A stretch of DNA of 64,000 bases from Prochlorococcus sp. MIT 0603 (GCF_000760215.1 NZ_JNAW01000001.1:1-64000); one strand, 5' to 3'; shown: positions 53,582 through 62,829, counted from the stretch's first letter. Numbers and translations: made by a program. Notes: generated by a model from the letters alone, not told the origin.

Positions 53582-54706
53582 ATGAATTTATTAGCAGTTT
53601 TACCTCAAGGTTTAGAAGAGGCTGGTTCTGTGGAATTGAAGAATCTTGGTGCTACATCTGTTTCTTCTTCTCGTGGAAGTGTCAGATGCAAGGTTGATTT
53701 AGCATGTTTTTATCGATTACACCTTCAAGCTCGATTACCATTTCGCTTTCTTAGAGAAATTAGTCAGTTTCCTTGTATTAACCAAGAATCACTCTACACA
53801 GGTGTTCAAAATGCTTTTGATTGGTCTAAATGGTTAAAACCTTCGACTAGTTTTAGAGTTGATGTCACTGGAAAAACAGGTGATTTAAACCATAGTCATT
53901 TCACAGCTTTACAAGTGAAAAATGCTTTAGTGGATTTACAGCGCAGTATTTGGGGAAAGCGTTCAGATATTAATTTGCATTGTCCAGCTCTTTGCATTCA
54001 CTTACATCTGTTTTCTGGATATGGAATTTTAAGTTTGGATACCTCTGCCACTAGTTTGCATCGTCGAGGTTATAGAGCTGCTATGGGCATTGCTCCTTTA
54101 AAAGAGAATATTGCTGCAGGGTTAATCAAACTTTCCAATTGGAATGATTCTTTGACTTTGTTAGACCCGTTTTGTGGCTCAGCAACATTTTTGTTAGAGG
54201 CTGCAAGTATCTCTAGAGGCATTGCCAGTGGATTGAATAGGGAATTTCTCTTTCAAACTTGGCCAGATTTTGATAAATCCTTATGGATCAATGAAAGATC
54301 TATTGCAAAAACACTCTTTTTACCTCAAAAAAAGTTGCCTAGAATTGTGGGATATGAGGAGAATCTTCAAATAGCAAATCAAGCCAAAGATAATATTTTA
54401 AGTGCTGGTCTTAATAAAGATATTGAAATAATTAGTGCTGATTTTACTAAGATTAGATTTCCTCAATTACCAGGAGTAATTGTTTGTAATCCTCCTTATG
54501 GTAAACGAATTGGTAAGTTTAATGATTTGAAGACTTTGTACCAAGAGTTTGGGCAATTTTTAAAAGAATATGCTTCTGGATGGGACCTATGGTTGCTTAA
54601 TGGCAATGCAAAATTAAGTAATTTTCTAGGAATGAAGTGTTCTAGACGTTTTCCTGTAAGTAATGGAGGGATTGATTGTAGATGGCTACATTACAAAATT
54701 CATTGA
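53582..54706 (+). CDS. 23S rRNA guanine-N2 methyltransferase, RlmL/YcbY-type
   Basis: A 374-residue protein with an N-terminal ferredoxin-like/THUMP region (about 1-160) that binds RNA. A Rossmann methyltransferase follows with DPFCGSATFLLEA and the catalytic NPPYG near residue 302. It resembles the N-terminal (m2G2445) half of E. coli RlmKL and modifies 23S rRNA or another structured RNA. It lacks the RlmK half. It is divergent from ssrA, and its 3' end overlaps the holin-like gene by 7 bp. Confidence 0.88.
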   Translation: MNLLAVLPQGLEEAGSVELKNLGATSVSSSRGSVRCKVDLACFYRLHLQARLPFRFLREISQFPCINQESLYTGVQNAFDWSKWLKPSTSFRVDVTGKTGDLNHSHFTALQVKNALVDLQRSIWGKRSDINLHCPALCIHLHLFSGYGILSLDTSATSLHRRGYRAAMGIAPLKENIAAGLIKLSNWNDSLTLLDPFCGSATFLLEAASISRGIASGLNREFLFQTWPDFDKSLWINERSIAKTLFLPQKKLPRIVGYEENLQIANQAKDNILSAGLNKDIEIISADFTKIRFPQLPGVIVCNPPYGKRIGKFNDLKTLYQEFGQFLKEYASGWDLWLLNGNAKLSNFLGMKCSRRFPVSNGGIDCRWLHYKIH

Positions 54707-55089
54707 GTCTTTCCAAAAACAGCTTTTGTGCTTTTAGAGATTCCTTCTAGAGTTTCTGGTAAGTATGGCCCCTTTGTTAAATAACCTCCTAAGCGAAGAC
54801 TAATTCCAGCTAGTGATACATTAATCAATGCTAAGACAAATAATGCATTCTCTATATTCCAATTAAACGTTGTTTGCATCCAAATTACTAAGATGATCTC
54901 TAGTGCTAATAAGGTGAAAAGCATTAAAAGACCTCCCATTGCTAGAAAAATACCTCCACTGATTAGCCTTCTTTTTTCACGATCAACTTCTTTAAGTGCA
55001 ATTCGGACATGAAGATCCATAATTGAACTTGCTAATGCAGTAACTCTTGCTGCTGCTCCCCCACTTTTAGAGCGATCTTGATCTTGCAT
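54700..55089 (-). CDS. Holin-superfamily-like membrane protein (phage holin family, DUF1469-type)
   Basis: A 129-residue protein with a charged N-terminal helix (VTALASSIMDLHVRIALKEVDREKRRL) and two adjacent membrane segments (about 45-70 and 80-98). This matches the so-called phage holin III/YqjE-like family, common in cyanobacterial chromosomes with no phage nearby. The name is structural, and function in bacteria is unclear. Its ATG overlaps the stop of the DUF883 gene by one base (TAATG), showing coupling. Confidence 0.78.
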   Translation of the reverse strand: MQDQDRSKSGGAAARVTALASSIMDLHVRIALKEVDREKRRLISGGIFLAMGGLLMLFTLLALEIILVIWMQTTFNWNIENALFVLALINVSLAGISLRLGGYLTKGPYLPETLEGISKSTKAVFGKTQ

Positions 55090-55553
55090 TAAGGTCTTCT
55101 CCCACCAGAAAGAAGTATTCCTAAAAGTACACCCAAACCAGTTGCTATGCCAATTGCAAGAAGGGGTCTTTGTCTTACAGGCTTTTCAATACGCGGTCTT
55201 AGTGTGCTGTTTAATTCATCTAAAAGATCTTCTAATTGTTTTTCTAATGGCTCAAGATTGTCTGCAATGTATTTAGTTTGGTCACTTGCTGAATTGAAAA
55301 GATCTTCTAGTTGATTAAGGACTCCATTAGACGTTTTACCTGAATGGGATGAGATGACTTTAACTAATTCATCTAGACTTCCTCGGGTTGCTTCAATTGT
55401 TTGTTTTGCTAAATCCGGCCAATTTTCTTGAATTTTTGGCAGCAGCTCATCAAATTGCTCACTAAACCATTGGTTAGAGAGGCTTTGATTTTCAGAGGTT
55501 GGAGCGTTCAACGATGCCTGGGCCTCGTAAGATGCGGAATTCTCTGATTCCAT
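55089..55553 (-). CDS. DUF883 (ElaB/YqjD)-like membrane-anchored protein
   Basis: A 154-residue protein with a long helical soluble part (about 30-125, Leu/Glu/Lys heptads) and a C-terminal glycine-rich hydrophobic anchor (RPLLAIGIATGLGVLLGILLSGGRRP), the DUF883 hallmark. E. coli members (YqjD, ElaB) bind ribosomes at the membrane in stationary phase; whether that applies here is unknown. Pairing with a YqjE-like protein mirrors the E. coli yqjD-yqjE neighbourhood, which supports a conserved two-gene unit. Confidence 0.8.
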   Translation of the reverse strand: MESENSASYEAQASLNAPTSENQSLSNQWFSEQFDELLPKIQENWPDLAKQTIEATRGSLDELVKVISSHSGKTSNGVLNQLEDLFNSASDQTKYIADNLEPLEKQLEDLLDELNSTLRPRIEKPVRQRPLLAIGIATGLGVLLGILLSGGRRP

Positions 55554-55747
55554 AATTTCCAGACTGTTTTACAAAAAAGTAGTGAGCTCTTGGGCTATAA
55601 GGAACCCAGCTATTACTTCATTCTTTCAAAGAATAGCGTGGATGCAAGTAACTAACACTTGAAATAAAAGTCAAGTTCTACGATTTCCAGCTTTTTCCTT
55701 TGATTTAATAACATTCAGACGTCGTCTTTGATTACATTTATTGCTAT

Positions 55748-55927
55748 ATGAAGGCTTCTAGTGCTAAGTATCATCATGTATCTAATTTAGCTATCATGGA
55801 TGTCGGGTTGTCTGCAATGTTTTTTGCGTCGAATACCGTTCCTACAGATTTTGGTCTAGTTCTAGCAGCTCTTGCAGGGGCTGGCAGCTTGCTTTTAATC
55901 GCCTTAAGATTTGTCCCAAGCGATTAA
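55748..55927 (+). CDS. Small one-helix membrane protein (59 residues or shorter)
   Basis: A short frame from ATG 55748 to TAA 55927 encodes a polar N-terminus followed by FGLVLAALAGAGSLLLIALRF, a clear single transmembrane segment, then a short VPSD tail. Downstream ATGs at 55796 and 55817 also keep the helix. A hairpin terminator 33 bp after the stop supports a real transcript. I do not recognise it as any of the known small photosystem subunits (PsaM, PetM, PsbX and others were considered). Confidence 0.6.
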   Translation: MKASSAKYHHVSNLAIMDVGLSAMFFASNTVPTDFGLVLAALAGAGSLLLIALRFVPSD

Positions 55928-55959
55928 ACTATTGCTAAAAAGTCAAAGTCTCATAAAGG

Positions 55960-55985
55960 AAATCCCCATATAGGGATTTTTCTTG
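55960..55985 (+). terminator. Rho-independent terminator after the small membrane protein gene
   Basis: AAATCCC (55960-55966) pairs with GGGATTT (55973-55979) around a 6-nt loop, directly followed by a T-rich run (ttttctt). The orientation fits plus-strand transcription from the short gene just upstream. Confidence 0.75.
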
Positions 55986-56071
55986 ATGCTTTGTAAGTAT
56001 GAAAATTCTTTGATTTAATTCAGTTAATATTAAGATCTGCTATTTTATTTTAATGATTTAATTTCATTTAA

Positions 56072-56251
56072 ATGTCACTAATAGACAACAATTATGACTT
56101 GAGTATGCAATACCAATTTGAACTAGAAACCTTAAAGCGTTCCATTGCAGACTTTAATGACATAGATCTTCTTAAAGAAATATCTATGCAATTATTGGAA
56201 TTATGTAAGAAAAAAATTATAATATCTAAAATTGCATCGAAACAAATATGA
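56072..56251 (+). CDS. Small helical hypothetical protein (59 residues)
   Basis: ATG 56072 to TGA 56251 encodes a 59-residue protein, or 48 residues from ATG 56105. The core QFELETLKRSIADFNDIDLLKEISMQLLELCKKK reads as two amphipathic helices joined by an acidic turn. The QFEL opening and helix pair faintly recall the NblA family of phycobilisome degradation adaptors, but I would not assign it. The gene is short, AT-rich and isolated, so coding status needs conservation evidence. Confidence 0.55.
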   Translation: MSLIDNNYDLSMQYQFELETLKRSIADFNDIDLLKEISMQLLELCKKKIIISKIASKQI

Positions 56252-56318
56252 AAATTGATATTAGGAGATTTTATTCATACTTACTTATTATTTTTGCAAT
56301 CAATTAGAATAGAAAATA

Positions 56319-56729
56319 ATGGAAATAAATACGATCAATAATAGATGGGCGATTCTTCAACACACTCTTTCAAAAGATTCATTAGAAGGCTTGCATTTTG
56401 ATTTTTTGTTAGAAGATGGTAATTCTTGTAGAACTTGGCGTCTAGCTAGCTTTCCTCATATAGATGGGCCGGTAGTTGAAGCAATTCCTATTGCCCCTCA
56501 TAAACTTTATTGGTTGCAGATAGAAGAATCTCTTGTTTCAGGTGGAAGAGGTTGGGCAAAATGTATTAGCAGGGGGGAATTTCATGGTTCTTTACCGTTG
56601 AATCAGTTGGATTTTTTTTGTATAGAACTTAATAGCACCAGTATGTTTGGCTATTTAGGATTTGGAAATGATAAGTGCAAATTCAGCTCTGATTCAGAAA
56701 TCGATTTCATTTCAGTACTTAATACTTGA
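56319..56729 (+). CDS. Protein resembling the LigD 3'-phosphoesterase domain
   Basis: A 136-residue single-domain protein. The pattern HFDFLLEDG, TWRL, HKLYWLQIE, SGGRGWAK and RGEFHG follows, in order, the layout of the stand-alone DNA-ligase-D 3'-phosphoesterase family (HxDFxLE ... W ... H ... SGGRG). That enzyme trims 3' ends in DNA repair. The match comes from memory of the motif order, not alignment. If the metal-binding His and Asp are kept, it could process damaged 3' ends. It lies 48 bp upstream of smc on the same strand. Confidence 0.6.
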   Translation: MEINTINNRWAILQHTLSKDSLEGLHFDFLLEDGNSCRTWRLASFPHIDGPVVEAIPIAPHKLYWLQIEESLVSGGRGWAKCISRGEFHGSLPLNQLDFFCIELNSTSMFGYLGFGNDKCKFSSDSEIDFISVLNT

Positions 56730-56777
56730 GCTTCTCAGATGTTTCGCTAATCTTTAATTTTAAGAACATTATTCCTG

Positions 56778-59700
56778 TTGGTTTACATCAATCAGGTGGG
56801 TCTAACAAATTTTAAGTCCTTTGGGGGTTCAATGACTATTCCCCTTGAGGAGGGGTTTACTGTCGTTACAGGTCCTAATGGTTCTGGTAAAAGTAATATT
56901 CTTGATGGGGTTCTCTTTTGTCTTGGATTAGCTACTAGCAGAGGAATGCGTGCCGAGCGCCTTCCAGATTTAGTTAATAGTGCTGTTTTGCGAGCTGGTA
57001 AGTCTTCTGAAACTGTTGTCAGTGTGAGGTTTGATCTAGAAGGATGGTTGCCTGATTCTGCAGAGGAAGGGTTAGAGGCTCCGGAAGAAGGACCCTGGAT
57101 TAAACCAGGACAAAAGGAATGGACTGTCACTAGGCGTTTGCGAGTAATGCCAGGAGGCTCTTATAGCTCTTCGTATAGCGCCGATGGAGAACCTTGCAAT
57201 TTGCAGCAACTTCAGACTCAACTTCGGAGGTTAAGGATTGATCCTGAAGGCAGCAACGTCGTTATGCAGGGTGATGTAACAAGAGTTGTTTCCATGAGTA
57301 ATAAAGACCGTAGAGGTTTAATTGATGAGCTTGCTGGAGTCGCGTTGTTTGATAATCGAATAGAGCAGACACGCTTAAAGTTAGATGATGTTTTTGAGCG
57401 TCAGGAAAGATGCCGCATAGTTGAACAAGAGCTTCTTTCATCCAAACAAAGGTTAGAGAAAGATTGTGAAAAGGCCCTGCTCTACAAAGAACTTAAAGAG
57501 AAGATGCAAATTGCTAGGAAACAAGAGTCCGTTTTGGTTTTTGAATTAGCTAAACAAGAAAGTAGAAATCTGGCTTTACGTCAAAAGGAATTAATTGAAA
57601 AAGAAGTTGTTGATAAACAACTTTTAGAAAAGTCTCAAGTTAGAGTTCAGGATTCAGAGGAGAAGTTAAATAAATTACAAGTTGAAGTAAAAGCTTTGGG
57701 TGAAGATAAATTAATTTCAATTCAGGGGGAAATTGCAGGGTTAGATAGCCAAACACGCGAACTAGAAAGACAGGCTATGCAACATAAAAACGAAGGTGAG
57801 AAGCTTCAACATGAAAGAAATGAATTAAAAAATCTACAATTGCAATTAAAAGAAGATTCTATGAAGAGAGCAAGCATATTTCCTATTGAGAAACTGGAAA
57901 TTGCAGAAAAAACTCTTAAAGATGCTCAATCTGCAGTTGAAGTATCACGTAGACGACTTACTGATGTTGCAGGGCGATCAGGCGAATGGGTAGAGAAATA
58001 TAAAGAGCGCAATTTAATTCGACAGAAGATTCAGATTAAATTGAAACCATTACAAGAAGAGCAACAAGAACTACAGGGAGGTTTATTACAAATTAATGAG
58101 CGGTTAGAAGAATTAAATATTGATCATAATAGAGATTTAATAGAAAATCAGAAATTAAATGATGAGTTATTGAATCTTGAAACAGAATGGGACTCTTTAT
58201 TAAAAATAATTAACAATAAGCAGGTAGAAATAGATAAATATATCTCTGACTTATCTATACAACAAAGAACTAGATTGCGTCTCGAAAATGACCAAGCTAA
58301 ATTAGAAAAAGATATAGCTCGTCTTGAAAGTCGAAGAGAAACATTACAAGAAAGTAGAGGTACTGGAGCTTTAAGATTATTATTGGAATCAGGCTTAGAA
58401 GGAATCCATGGACCTGTAGCTAATTTAGGTGAAGTTGATAAACAATATCGACTTGCTCTTGAGGTAGCAGCTGGAGCAAGGATTGGTCAAATTGTTGTTG
58501 ATGATGATTCAATTGCGGCTAAATCTATTGAGTTGTTAAAAAAGCGTAAAGCAGGAAGATTGACATTTCTTCCACTTAATAAGATCAAAAACTCTAATTC
58601 AAAAAATGTTTTTCAGAGATCAGTAGAACAACATACAAATAATGGATTTATAGGTAAAGCAATAGATCTTATTAAGTTTGAGAGTATTTATAAAGAGGTT
58701 TTTAGATATGTTTTTGGAGAAACTTTTGTTTTTAATGATTTAAATACAGCGCGAACTCAACTAGGATCTTTTAGATCTGTAACTCTTGCTGGGGAATTAA
58801 TAGAGAAGAGTGGTGCGATGACTGGAGGTAGCTTTTTGGCTAGAAGCAGTTCATTAAGTTTTGGCAGTACAAACGAAAATGATGATATTGAGCCTCTTAG
58901 AAAACGATTGCTAGAGCTTGGTGAGACACTTGTAACTTCTAAAAAAGAAGAATCTCGTTTGATTCAACTATTAGATGAATCAAGGCCTAAATTAAAAACA
59001 CTTGAAAAGAGACAAGCTTCTTTAGATGCTCAGCGTTCTACATTTAAACGTTCTAATGCTCCTTTCTTAGATAGACATAATCAACAAAGCGATCGTTTAA
59101 ATAGCCTTAAAAAATCTAAAGAGGAGAATGAACATCGATTGGTTTTAATTGCAGAAGAAATCGCACCATTTTTGTTTGATTTAGAAAAACTAGATGAAAA
59201 AGAAACCCGACCTTTATCTGAAGAACAGAGTGACAATATTAAGCAATTACAAGTAGATCTTGAGTTATCAGAAGTAAGTCTTAGGGATGCAAAAGACGAA
59301 AGAGATAATTTGATTAATGAAAAGCGTCATGAAGAATTAGCCTTGGAAAGGCTTGATGATCAACAAAAGTCACTCTTGCAACAAGAAGAGAGATTGCAGG
59401 AAGCGGTGAATTTGTTAACTAAGAATCATAAGAATTGGAGAAATGAAAATCAAGCTTTAACCATTCAAAAAGAGAAACTGGAATTGCAAAAGGAAGAATT
59501 AGAAAAATCTTTTGGTGAGAAAAGAAGGGCTAGAGATGCTGCTGAATTGCAAGTATCTAGAGATAGACAAAAAGTCCAAGACATTCAATGGAAACTGGAA
59601 CGATTAAGGGAAGATTTAAAGTCTATGGAAGAAGAAATACGAAGTGGAAATATACGTATTCAAGAATTAGAAAGGCTTCTACCAGACCCTTTGCCAGAAA

Positions 59701-60371
59701 TACCTGAGGAGGTTAGAGAAAACGGTTTAGAGCATCTTCAGAATCATTTGCAAAACTTACAAGAGAGAATTGAGTCTTTAGAACCTGTAAATATGCTTGC
59801 TTTAGAAGAGTTGGAAAAGTTAGATATTCGTTTAAATGATCTTGTTCAAAGGCTTGAAGTCTTAACAGAAGAACGTTCGGAATTATTGTTACGTGTTGAA
59901 ACTGTTGCGACTCTTCGACAAGAGGCTTTTATGGAAGCTTTTCAGGAAGTAGATAAACATTTTAGAGAAATTTTTGCGAGTCTTTCAGAAGGGGATGGAC
60001 ATCTTCAGTTGGAAAATGATGAGAGCCCATTAGATGGTGGTTTGACTTTGGTAGCGCACCCTAAAGGTAAAGCTGTAAGGCGTTTAGCAGCTATGTCAGG
60101 AGGGGAAAAATCATTAACTGCTCTTAGCTTCCTTTTTGCATTACAACGTTTTAGGCCTTCTCCTTTTTATGCTTTAGATGAAGTTGATAGTTTTCTGGAT
60201 GGAGTTAATGTGGAAAGACTTTCATCACTGATTTCAAAACAATCAGAAAATGCTCAATTTATGGTTGTTAGTCATCGACGTCCCATGATAGGAGCTGCTA
60301 CTCGAACTATTGGTGTCACCCAAGCTAGAGGTTCTAATACACAGGTAGTTGGTTTGCCTTTGGCAGCTTGA
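56778..60371 (+). CDS. smc: Chromosome segregation ATPase SMC
   Basis: SMC forms the ring-shaped condensin that organises and segregates the chromosome, with ScpA and ScpB. The 1197-residue protein has an N-terminal P-loop GPNGSGKSN (32-40), a long coiled coil (about 165-500), a hinge (about 520-680) and a returning coiled coil (about 700-1040). A C-terminal ABC half follows with MSGGEKS near 1104 and Walker B ALDEVD near 1134. It starts at TTG 56778, which gives the conserved MVYINQVxLTNFKSF opening. It lies upstream of the PRC-barrel gene. Confidence 0.97.
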   Translation: MVYINQVGLTNFKSFGGSMTIPLEEGFTVVTGPNGSGKSNILDGVLFCLGLATSRGMRAERLPDLVNSAVLRAGKSSETVVSVRFDLEGWLPDSAEEGLEAPEEGPWIKPGQKEWTVTRRLRVMPGGSYSSSYSADGEPCNLQQLQTQLRRLRIDPEGSNVVMQGDVTRVVSMSNKDRRGLIDELAGVALFDNRIEQTRLKLDDVFERQERCRIVEQELLSSKQRLEKDCEKALLYKELKEKMQIARKQESVLVFELAKQESRNLALRQKELIEKEVVDKQLLEKSQVRVQDSEEKLNKLQVEVKALGEDKLISIQGEIAGLDSQTRELERQAMQHKNEGEKLQHERNELKNLQLQLKEDSMKRASIFPIEKLEIAEKTLKDAQSAVEVSRRRLTDVAGRSGEWVEKYKERNLIRQKIQIKLKPLQEEQQELQGGLLQINERLEELNIDHNRDLIENQKLNDELLNLETEWDSLLKIINNKQVEIDKYISDLSIQQRTRLRLENDQAKLEKDIARLESRRETLQESRGTGALRLLLESGLEGIHGPVANLGEVDKQYRLALEVAAGARIGQIVVDDDSIAAKSIELLKKRKAGRLTFLPLNKIKNSNSKNVFQRSVEQHTNNGFIGKAIDLIKFESIYKEVFRYVFGETFVFNDLNTARTQLGSFRSVTLAGELIEKSGAMTGGSFLARSSSLSFGSTNENDDIEPLRKRLLELGETLVTSKKEESRLIQLLDESRPKLKTLEKRQASLDAQRSTFKRSNAPFLDRHNQQSDRLNSLKKSKEENEHRLVLIAEEIAPFLFDLEKLDEKETRPLSEEQSDNIKQLQVDLELSEVSLRDAKDERDNLINEKRHEELALERLDDQQKSLLQQEERLQEAVNLLTKNHKNWRNENQALTIQKEKLELQKEELEKSFGEKRRARDAAELQVSRDRQKVQDIQWKLERLREDLKSMEEEIRSGNIRIQELERLLPDPLPEIPEEVRENGLEHLQNHLQNLQERIESLEPVNMLALEELEKLDIRLNDLVQRLEVLTEERSELLLRVETVATLRQEAFMEAFQEVDKHFREIFASLSEGDGHLQLENDESPLDGGLTLVAHPKGKAVRRLAAMSGGEKSLTALSFLFALQRFRPSPFYALDEVDSFLDGVNVERLSSLISKQSENAQFMVVSHRRPMIGAATRTIGVTQARGSNTQVVGLPLAA

Positions 60372-60432
60372 AATGAATATGAGCATGTTATGCGTCACAA
60401 TGATTTGAATAGTCCAAATCTAGATCTCTAGT

Positions 60433-61503
60433 TTGATCAACACTCAATTTCCTAACGATTTAGGTGACACAGTTCCCAGTGACAGACTCTGGCTTCGCTC
60501 AGAGTTGATGGGAACTCAGGTGATTACTCGTGATACAGGGAGGCGCTTAGGTGTTGTTGGAGAGGTTGTTGTTGATATTGATAGGCGAGAAGTTGTAGCA
60601 CTTGGTCTTAGGGATAATCCTTTAACGAGGTACCTACCTGGACTCCCAAAATGGATGATTCTTGATCGAATTCGTCAGGTTGGAGATGTGATTCTTGTGG
60701 ATTCCATTGATTCTTTAAGTGAAGATTTCAATCCTGATAGATATAGCAAAGTTATAAATTGCCAAGTGATCACTGAATCTGGAGAACAATTGGGAAGAGT
60801 TCTTGGATTTTCATTTGATATTGAAACAGGCGAATTAATTAGTTTGGTTATGGGAGCTCTTGGAGTACCTCTTTTAGGAGAGGGGGTTTTGAGTACTTGG
60901 GAAATACCAGTAAATGAAATAGTTAGCAGTGGCGCTGATCGAATTATTGTTTATGAAGGTGCTGAAGAAAAATTAAAACAACTAAGTAGTGGATTACTTG
61001 AAAAGATTGGAGTTGGTGGTGCGGCTTGGGATGAAAGAGAAAATGAGCGTTATCGGGTAAATTTAGTTCCAGTTGAGAATCAATTAACTTCAGGAGAAGA
61101 AATTCAAGAAAATCAAAGAGCCTTAAAGGCTTCAGAAGACCTTGCTCTTCCTGAGGAAGAGCAAGAATTGGAATATGTGGAGCTAGAAGATCAAAATCAA
61201 TACTATGAGAAAAAATCAAGATATCTAGAAGATATTAACCCTCCAAAATCTACTGATTTTGGAAACTCTTATGTTAGGAATAATGATCAATTTGACTTCT
61301 CTCAGGGAAATAATTTTTCAAATAATATTCCTGAATCAAAATCTAATCTATCAAGATTAAACAACGGGAATACTCGAAAATCTTTGATTAATTCAGATGA
61401 TCCTTTAGATATTGAGCCTATCAAATTAGAAAGAATTGATAGGCAGAGTATAGACTCTGAAGAAGAAGCTACAAATAACTTAGAGATAGAGGATCCTTGG
61501 TAG
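60433..61503 (+). CDS. PRC-barrel domain protein with acidic tail
   Basis: A 356-residue protein with two PRC-barrel units (about 20-95, SELMGTQVITRDTGRRLGVVGEV; and 107-180, KVINCQVITESGEQLGRVLGF) and a disordered, Asn/Asp/Ser-rich C-terminal third. PRC barrels serve in RNA processing (RimM), photosynthetic reaction centres and cell-division proteins of some lineages. It starts at TTG 60433; the first PRC unit begins soon after. It is downstream of smc by 61 bp and may share its transcript. Function unknown. Confidence 0.8.
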   Translation: MINTQFPNDLGDTVPSDRLWLRSELMGTQVITRDTGRRLGVVGEVVVDIDRREVVALGLRDNPLTRYLPGLPKWMILDRIRQVGDVILVDSIDSLSEDFNPDRYSKVINCQVITESGEQLGRVLGFSFDIETGELISLVMGALGVPLLGEGVLSTWEIPVNEIVSSGADRIIVYEGAEEKLKQLSSGLLEKIGVGGAAWDERENERYRVNLVPVENQLTSGEEIQENQRALKASEDLALPEEEQELEYVELEDQNQYYEKKSRYLEDINPPKSTDFGNSYVRNNDQFDFSQGNNFSNNIPESKSNLSRLNNGNTRKSLINSDDPLDIEPIKLERIDRQSIDSEEEATNNLEIEDPW

Positions 61504-61519
61504 AAAATATATAAGGCGT

Positions 61520-62818
61520 TTATTCAATTAATAATTTATCTATTAGATAATTAATTTCTTTAATCATTAGCTTTATGGCACCAGGCTTACCTCTTAATGA
61601 CATTAAGTCTTCTTTTTGACCTTCAAGTCTTGTAGGTGAATTGATCCATTCTTCTGCTTCGCGTGCAATATCAATTGGTTCAAACTTGCCAATTCTTTCA
61701 GGTACAATCATTTTTTTTGCTGTTATATTTGGCCATGCCATATATCTTTTGCCACGCATTCTCCATAAGCTAATTAATAATCCTAAACACCATTTTAATA
61801 TAGGTAATCTTGCAATTATTCCAATAAAACCATCCCAAGCTTCCATCACATTTAAATGCTGTGTTGGGACAACGACGATCATGGGTATCCCTAAAGCACC
61901 TAACTCTGCTGTATTAGCTCCAATTGTGGTTATTGCTAAATTACATTGACTGATCAAATTGTGTGCAGGGTATTCTTCGATTAAATGAATCTCAGTTTTC
62001 ATTTGGGTAATGATTTTCTTCCAGGGAAAATTTTGACTTCCAGTTTTTATATATTGGATTTTAGATTTGTATTGTTTTGCAATTGAATTCTCAGGACCAT
62101 TAAAAAAGACTATTTCTTCTATATTCGTTGTTGGTGCAATAGGAATCAGCAAATTACATTCTGGAATTATTTTCTTTATATGATCTGCCATTTCAAGGAA
62201 AAATGGTATTCCTATAGAAAGTTTTGCTTTTTTTGAGCCAGGTAAGATTGCTATCCATTTACCTTTTGGAAGTGGATTACTCTTGGTGGCATTTTCTGGA
62301 ATATCTGCCATTAAATCCCCTACCACCACGCAACGTTTCTGTAACTTTTTGGGTAAAAGAGATTTTACTTTAGGAGACATGGCTGCAATTCGATCATTCC
62401 AAAAAGGCCATCTTGCAATCCATTCCGCATACGTAATATTTTTATATTTAAGTCTTGCCGCTAGTAATACACTCCAAAATTGATCTCCTCCTAAAAACAC
62501 TACGACACCTTTGGAAGGCCAAAATCCATATTTTCTAGGATTGATTAAGAGTTTCCAGAAACTCTTGGCAGTAGATACTTGTTCAAAAACTTCCCATTTT
62601 TCAGCAAGTTCCTTTTCCCTTCCTGTTGAATTTGGACAGGGTACTAAAACTAATCTCAGGCTAATTAATGAGTTTTTCTTGTATGAGCTGAGACATAAAG
62701 TTTCGTGTAATTTTTCTGCAAGAGGTTTCACCCATGTCGTTAACTCTCCAGGCCCATTTGAGACCATCACTACTACAAGAGCAGGATCTTTTGATGTAGT
62801 TGATTTTATTGAATTCAA
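61520..62818 (-). CDS. LpxB-like (lipid-A-disaccharide synthase-related) glycosyltransferase
   Basis: A 432-residue protein with the GT-B opening VVMVSNGPGELTTWVKPLAEKL, WIAILPGSKKAKLSIGIPF and TTIGANTAELGALGIPMIVVVPTQ, which follow lipid-A-disaccharide synthase. Segments that define true LpxB are changed, and cyanobacteria carry such relatives as a separate conserved family. It probably builds a glycolipid, but its product is unknown. It is 11 bp downstream of tRNA-Leu on the same strand, so the two may be cotranscribed. Confidence 0.75.
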   Translation of the reverse strand: MNSIKSTTSKDPALVVVMVSNGPGELTTWVKPLAEKLHETLCLSSYKKNSLISLRLVLVPCPNSTGREKELAEKWEVFEQVSTAKSFWKLLINPRKYGFWPSKGVVVFLGGDQFWSVLLAARLKYKNITYAEWIARWPFWNDRIAAMSPKVKSLLPKKLQKRCVVVGDLMADIPENATKSNPLPKGKWIAILPGSKKAKLSIGIPFFLEMADHIKKIIPECNLLIPIAPTTNIEEIVFFNGPENSIAKQYKSKIQYIKTGSQNFPWKKIITQMKTEIHLIEEYPAHNLISQCNLAITTIGANTAELGALGIPMIVVVPTQHLNVMEAWDGFIGIIARLPILKWCLGLLISLWRMRGKRYMAWPNITAKKMIVPERIGKFEPIDIAREAEEWINSPTRLEGQKEDLMSLRGKPGAIKLMIKEINYLIDKLLIE

Positions 62819-62829
62819 TTTTTTGATTA

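Noticed and set aside
54700-55089. Prophage remnant based on the holin-like name
   Set aside because: This family is a common chromosomal membrane protein; no other phage gene is nearby.
55620-55634. ATTCTTTCAAAGAAT palindrome as an operator
   Set aside because: Only 7 bp per arm with a single centre base in AT-rich DNA, and no gene context that singles it out.
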